A DNA stretch of 9,247 bases from CAZVRZ01 sp964629965 (GTDB taxonomy: Bacteria > Chloroflexota > Anaerolineae > Anaerolineales > UBA4823): NCBI GenBank assembly GCA_964629965.1, contig CAZVRZ010000187.1:1-9247 (forward strand), read 5' to 3'. The notes beneath the pieces were generated by a model. That model was given only the letters and a program-made list of their open reading frames with translations, was not told the origin of the DNA and did not search any database. Every line of letters starts with the position of its first letter. The first letter of the stretch is position 1. Below, piece by piece: positions 6,248 through 9,247 of this stretch. A program made the position numbers and the translations under genes.

Positions 6248-7507
6248 ATGAATACATTAGGAATTTCGGTGGGCGAAGTAAACGTAAAAGGCGGCCCCGA
6301 TCGGCAGGCGCATCGGCCAGGCATGCCAGAGATTCTCCTGGCAATCGCCCCCCTTGTGCTGATCCTGCTGGCCGAGGTGCTGCCCATGCTGCTGGTATCC
6401 GCCGGCCTGCTCTCTGATGAATCAAAGGGCATACAGGGGCTCAGAGTCGCCCTGGTGATTTTGATGATCGTGGGCTTCCTGGGCGCTCTTTTCCTGGCCC
6501 AGCGCCAAAAATGGCCCGCCTGGTCGGCAAGCTGGTTCCCGTTTTTCGTGCTGGCGCCGCTGGTTGTGATCTCTGGCCTGGCAAACAACGTTTTCGAAGA
6601 GGATTTCTTTTTCGCCTGGGTTCAGCCAATCGGCTGGTACCTGGTCTTCCCGCTGGCGGTCGCCACGCTGCTGTATATCGTGGTGCGCTGGGAGCGGCGG
6701 TATGCCCTGCTGGCAGCCCTGCCGGTGCTCTACATCCTCTGGCTTCCCAACATGGAGATGGTCAAAGACTCGATCGAGGCGCCCCTCACCCTGGTCAGCG
6801 GGCTGCTGATCTGCCTGGCAATCTTCGCACTGCTGTGCCTGCACGACTGGCGCCACGGGCTTTACATCGTCCTGGGGGTAAATTTGCTGGTGGGCGCCCT
6901 CTATTCTTACGCCGGCATCTATCACGGAGGGATGCTGCCTTTCACCGCCTCAGGCCCTAATCTCCTTGAAGTGGCCCGCAGCCTGGTATGGCAGTATCTG
7001 GCGATGAGCGCCCTCATCGTGGGGCCGTTGTTAGCCTGGAAGCTGCGCCAGGCCGGGCGTTCTGCCGGGCGCAGTGGGCGGACAACCTACCACCTGGCCC
7101 TGGCTGGGCTGCTGTGGATCATCGTCATCGTCCTGGCGACCATCATGACAGCCACAAATAACATGTACCGCCTGCCCTTCTTCTTAACCGATGGCGTGTT
7201 GGCCGCAGAGTCGGTTCTTGGGCTGGGCCTTTTCCTGGCAGGGGTACTCCAGATATACCGGGAAGGCGGTTTTGAAAGCACAGGCGAGAGCCTCGGGCCG
7301 GCCGCATTGCTGACCCTGGCGCTGCTGGTCATGCCGGCCACACCGGCGCTGGCGTTCATCACCAACACCAGGCCGGTCAGCAACCTATACGGCCTCCCGC
7401 TGCTGTGGGAAATACCTCACTTTGTGAGCCTGCTGTTTTTCATGGCATGGCTGGGCCTGTCGGTGTGGGTGGTGAGTCGCCCCGGGAAGGATGAAGAGCG
7501 GCTGTAA
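6248..7507 (+). CDS. Multi-pass membrane protein of unknown function (419 residues)
   Basis: I do not recognise this family. After a polar N-terminus (1-25, including VNVKGGPDRQ) the protein is almost wholly hydrophobic, with roughly eleven or twelve membrane segments at about 28-52, 64-84, 96-111, 128-147, 152-166, 178-198, 204-222, 246-265, 282-301, 316-336, 351-373 and 389-410. The longest polar loops are acidic (NNVFEED, 113-119) or basic (KLRQAGRSAGRSGR, 265-278), and the tail is charged (RPGKDEERL). No transporter ATP site, zinc motif or glycosyltransferase signature is apparent. The start is secure: a perfect AGGAGG lies 5 bases before the ATG. A possible promoter upstream is TTGGTT (6123-6128), 17 bases, TATGAT (6146-6151), inside the divergent gene's start region; this is weak evidence. 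The gene converges on the CPBP gene with 2 bases between stop codons. High GC and codon use match the glycosyltransferase gene, so it looks native. Confidence 0.85.
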   Translation: MNTLGISVGEVNVKGGPDRQAHRPGMPEILLAIAPLVLILLAEVLPMLLVSAGLLSDESKGIQGLRVALVILMIVGFLGALFLAQRQKWPAWSASWFPFFVLAPLVVISGLANNVFEEDFFFAWVQPIGWYLVFPLAVATLLYIVVRWERRYALLAALPVLYILWLPNMEMVKDSIEAPLTLVSGLLICLAIFALLCLHDWRHGLYIVLGVNLLVGALYSYAGIYHGGMLPFTASGPNLLEVARSLVWQYLAMSALIVGPLLAWKLRQAGRSAGRSGRTTYHLALAGLLWIIVIVLATIMTATNNMYRLPFFLTDGVLAAESVLGLGLFLAGVLQIYREGGFESTGESLGPAALLTLALLVMPATPALAFITNTRPVSNLYGLPLLWEIPHFVSLLFFMAWLGLSVWVVSRPGKDEERL

Positions 7508-7509
7508 AC

Positions 7510-8388
7510 TTATTTCTCCTCGAGCTTCTGCCAATTGCCTTTCCATAAAAAGGCAATACCCAAGAAGGTCAAAAGCGCATTCGCCCACATGCTAACCATG
7601 GGCGGCAGGCCGGCGACCATGCCCAGCGAATCGCGTACGCCATCATAGGCGGCATGGTAGACAGTGGCCACCGCCAGGCTGCCGCTGCGCACCCAAATAT
7701 ACGCAAAGACAACCCCGTGCATCATGGTTGGGATAATGCCAACGATCAGCGTGGTCGCTACCGTGACGCCCACCGACAAAGCCACCGGTATATTGGCTGC
7801 GGCTGCCCCAGCCACACCGGCCTGGACGCCGGCGCCGATCAATACAGGTAGATGCCATGCCCACCAGATGAATGAATGCCAGAGCACGGCCTTGCGTGCG
7901 CTCGAGCGGCGGCTCAGGTGCGGCAGCATGTAACCACGCCAGCCAAATTCTTCGCCAAAACCAGGCACCAGGGTCACCAGCGGCAGCACAAACAACCAAA
8001 TGATTTTGGTTCTGTCCAGGTCGCCCGCTCCTAACGTGCCTGTCGCCAGTCTAACCAGCAAAGGGAAAACCCACAATAACGCGACCAGGCCCAGCACTAC
8101 CAGGTAGTGCTTCCATGTGCCCCAACGCCAACCGGCCTTGGCAAAGCCATCGCGAAAAACGTAGCGCCCGGCGATGAAAGTACCCGCCGTAACCATCACC
8201 ATCGCAATACCATTCCAAACAAAGCGGGAAAATAGGTCGCTGCCCCAGATAGCGCCGGCGATCTGGAATGGCCAAGAGAGAGCAAACACGATCAATAAAT
8301 ACAATCCCAACGAGAATGGCCGAGGGTCGTGGGTTGAGGTAACGGCATTCATTTCTGTATCTTCTTTTATGGGCGTTTTGTCAGTCAT
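7510..8388 (-). CDS. CPBP-family (CAAX-like, Rce1/Abi) intramembrane metalloprotease
   Basis: The 292-residue membrane protein carries the three CPBP motifs. Motif 1 is GEEFGWRGY (145-153), the EExxxR glutamates and arginine; motif 2 is WWAWHLP (175-181) with His179; motif 3 is HAAYD (245-249), HxxxD/N. These residues form the intramembrane active site in Rce1. About eight membrane segments are apparent, including 28-47, 56-74, 95-113, 128-142, 165-180, 207-219, 223-244 and 262-281. Bacterial members process or bind small proteins such as bacteriocins and anti-sigma factors, or have unknown roles; no substrate gene is visible nearby. Several in-frame ATGs exist upstream (8394, 8397, 8400), but GGAG with a 6-base spacer favours ATG 8388. 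Another in-frame ATG at 8352 would lose 12 residues and has a weaker site. The gene is divergent from the DoxX gene, with a shared 218-base control region. Confidence 0.9.
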   Translation of the reverse strand: MTDKTPIKEDTEMNAVTSTHDPRPFSLGLYLLIVFALSWPFQIAGAIWGSDLFSRFVWNGIAMVMVTAGTFIAGRYVFRDGFAKAGWRWGTWKHYLVVLGLVALLWVFPLLVRLATGTLGAGDLDRTKIIWLFVLPLVTLVPGFGEEFGWRGYMLPHLSRRSSARKAVLWHSFIWWAWHLPVLIGAGVQAGVAGAAAANIPVALSVGVTVATTLIVGIIPTMMHGVVFAYIWVRSGSLAVATVYHAAYDGVRDSLGMVAGLPPMVSMWANALLTFLGIAFLWKGNWQKLEEK

Positions 8389-8394
8389 CGTATT

Positions 8395-8398
8395 CTCC
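8395..8398 (-). promoter_or_regulatory. Ribosome site that sets the CPBP gene start
   Basis: GGAG followed by AATACG and ATG 8388. The three further upstream ATGs (8394-8400 region) overlap or precede this site and have none of their own. Confidence 0.55.
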
Positions 8399-8444
8399 AT
8401 CATCGGCGTGGATTGGGTCAAGCATATCTTCGACCATCGGCTTG

Positions 8445-8453
8445 AGTATAGCA
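8445..8453 (-). promoter_or_regulatory. Extended -10 promoter of the CPBP gene
   Basis: Read on the - strand this is TGC-TATACT, an extended -10 (TGn plus TATACT). A TTGACC lies upstream at 8471-8476, but the 20-base spacer is too long to count as a good -35. The predicted leader is about 50 bases and includes the GGAG site. Confidence 0.45.
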
Positions 8454-8460
8454 TAATAAT

Positions 8461-8502
8461 TTTTGATGATGGTCAAAGCAGGCAGTGTTTTGATCATTAT
8501 CA
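8461..8502. repeat. Pair of degenerate 15-base repeats between divergent genes, possible operators
   Basis: TTTTGATGATGGTCA (8461-8475) and TTTTGATCATTATCA (8488-8502) agree at 12 of 15 bases and start 27 bases apart. The second contains a perfect inverted repeat TGAT-CATT-ATCA. They lie between the CPBP -10 and the DoxX -35, where one regulator could act on both genes. AT-rich chance similarity is not excluded. Confidence 0.3.
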
Positions 8503-8512
8503 GAAATCGCCC

Positions 8513-8540
8513 TTGCATTTCTCCTGGTTTCAGGTATAAT
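8513..8540 (+). promoter_or_regulatory. Sigma70-type promoter of the DoxX-family gene
   Basis: TTGCAT (8513-8518) and a perfect TATAAT (8535-8540) are 16 bases apart, placing the start of transcription near 8547 and leaving a leader of about 60 bases. The leader carries GATAA-ACG-TTATC (8551-8563), a short inverted repeat that could be an operator. This is the most consensus-like promoter in the window. Confidence 0.7.
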
Positions 8541-8595
8541 AGATAATTAGGATAAACGTTATCATATATGCAAATAAACCTGATACCCGAAACGC

Positions 8596-8601
8596 AAGGA
8601 G
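8596..8601 (+). promoter_or_regulatory. Ribosome site that sets the DoxX gene start
   Basis: AAGGAG with a 5-base spacer to ATG 8607. The in-frame ATG at 8568 lies in the leader and has no comparable site. Confidence 0.75.
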
Positions 8602-8606
8602 CGAAT

Positions 8607-9173
8607 ATGAAAGCACAAACCCTATCTCAACCCATCGTGGTCACAGATCCCCCGGCAATGGTCAGCCTGTTCGGCAGCACCCGCTGGGCCTGGCTGTGGC
8701 TATTCGTCCGCCTGTATCTCGGCTACACCTGGCTGACTTCGGTGCTGGGCAAGCTGAGCAACCCCGGCTGGACACAAACCGGCGAGGTACTGAAGGGCTA
8801 CTGGCAGCGCGCTGTGCTGATCCCCGAAGCGCCCGCCCGCCCGCTGATCTCGTTCGACTGGTACCGCAGCTTCATCCAATTCATGCTCGACAGCGGCAGC
8901 TACGCCTGGTTTTCCAAGCTGATCGTGGCCGGCGAGCTGCTGGTGGGCATCGCCCTGATCCTGGGCCTGTTCAGCGGCATTGCGGCCTTCTTTGGCGGCT
9001 TTATGAACTGGAACTTCATGATGGCCGGTTCGGCCAGCACCAACCCGATGCTTTTCACCCTGGCGATCCTCTTGATCCTGGCCTGGAAGACGGCCGGCTG
9101 GTGGGGCCTGGATCGCTGGCTGCTGCCCCTGCTCGGCACACCCTGGAAACCGGGCAGGTTGTTCGAGAAATAG
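8607..9173 (+). CDS. DoxX/DoxD-family membrane protein
   Basis: The 188-residue protein has four hydrophobic segments (about 27-47, 102-122, 124-141, 146-163) and the DoxX/DoxD pattern: RLYLGYTWLTSVLGKL (35-50), GELLVGIALILGLFSG (109-124), FMNWNFMMAG (132-141), NP (146-147) and GWWGLDRWLLP (164-174). DoxD is a subunit of thiosulfate:quinone oxidoreductase in Acidianus, but most bacterial homologues are of unknown function and are linked to redox or membrane stress; no partner DoxA is visible here. The loop between segments 1 and 2 is long (about 50-100) and contains the DWYRSFIQFML stretch. The frame extends upstream to an ATG at 8568, but AAGGAG with a 5-base spacer sets the start at 8607. 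It is preceded by a strong sigma70-like promoter and a short inverted repeat in the leader. High GC, about 60%. Confidence 0.88.
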   Translation: MKAQTLSQPIVVTDPPAMVSLFGSTRWAWLWLFVRLYLGYTWLTSVLGKLSNPGWTQTGEVLKGYWQRAVLIPEAPARPLISFDWYRSFIQFMLDSGSYAWFSKLIVAGELLVGIALILGLFSGIAAFFGGFMNWNFMMAGSASTNPMLFTLAILLILAWKTAGWWGLDRWLLPLLGTPWKPGRLFEK

Positions 9174-9208
9174 CATCTCATTAGCATTTTCGTAAATAAC
9201 CCAAGTTG

Positions 9209-9239
9209 CTACCTTACCAGGTAGTTGAGGCTGCAAGCC
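9209..9239. other. Two adjacent short hairpins downstream of the DoxX gene
   Basis: CTACCT-TACC-AGGTAG (9209-9224) is a perfect 6-base stem with a 4-base loop. GGCT-GCA-AGCC (9229-9239) follows directly. They could end the DoxX transcript, but no T-run follows within the window, so a classical terminator is not shown. Confidence 0.3.
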
Positions 9240-9247
9240 AGGGCAAA

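Noticed and set aside
2266..8388. A dedicated antibiotic-resistance cassette (lactamase, VOC, CPBP)
   Set aside because: No integron, transposase or regulator is present, the VOC protein is of PhnB-like type with no resistance motif, and the CPBP gene is in a separate unit.

Overview
The window is an ordinary-looking stretch of bacterial chromosome: 10 intact genes and one broken one, with no RNA genes, insertion sequences, CRISPR arrays or phage genes that I can see. The family mix (ComB-type phosphatase, GT1 glycosyltransferase, DoxX and CPBP membrane proteins, long hydrophobic proteins of unknown function) and the purine-rich AGGAG ribosome sites would fit a Chloroflexota (Anaerolineae-like) genome. 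That assignment is an inference from gene content, not from a marker gene.

Left part (1-1392, + strand, AT-rich, about 40% GC by eye). First comes a secreted metzincin-type zinc peptidase whose 5' end is broken by an in-frame stop (31-573). It is followed by a membrane-anchored protein of unknown function with a beta-strand pattern resembling OB/NTR-type domains (679-1392). Bases 1393-1550 lie between converging genes and hold only a weak imperfect hairpin.

Middle part (6131 down to 1551, - strand). Six genes run in one direction. A membrane protein of the M50 (site-2 protease) fold with a substituted catalytic Glu, a GT1 glycosyltransferase and a cupin are joined by two 4-base ATGA stop/start overlaps. 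A VOC/PhnB-like protein follows after 62 bases. After a further 152-base gap with no clear gene come a lipoprotein metallo-beta-lactamase of B1 type, with Gly in place of the first His zinc ligand, and a ComB-like 2-phosphosulfolactate phosphatase that overlaps it by 11 bases. The first three genes are about 60% GC; the cupin and metallo-beta-lactamase genes are visibly lower, so the cluster looks assembled from different sources.

Right part (6248-9247). A 419-residue multi-pass membrane protein of unknown function (+) converges on a CPBP-family intramembrane protease (-), with only 2 bases between their stop codons. The CPBP gene is divergent from a DoxX-family membrane protein (+), which has the best sigma70-type promoter in the window. 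The CPBP/DoxX intergenic region also carries a pair of degenerate 15-base repeats that could be operators.

The strongest points for a second look are the altered zinc site of the B1 metallo-beta-lactamase, the HNLAH motif in place of HExxH in the M50-fold protein coupled to a glycosyltransferase, and the broken metzincin beside a possible OB/NTR-like partner. I do not see a complete, clearly new multi-gene system.
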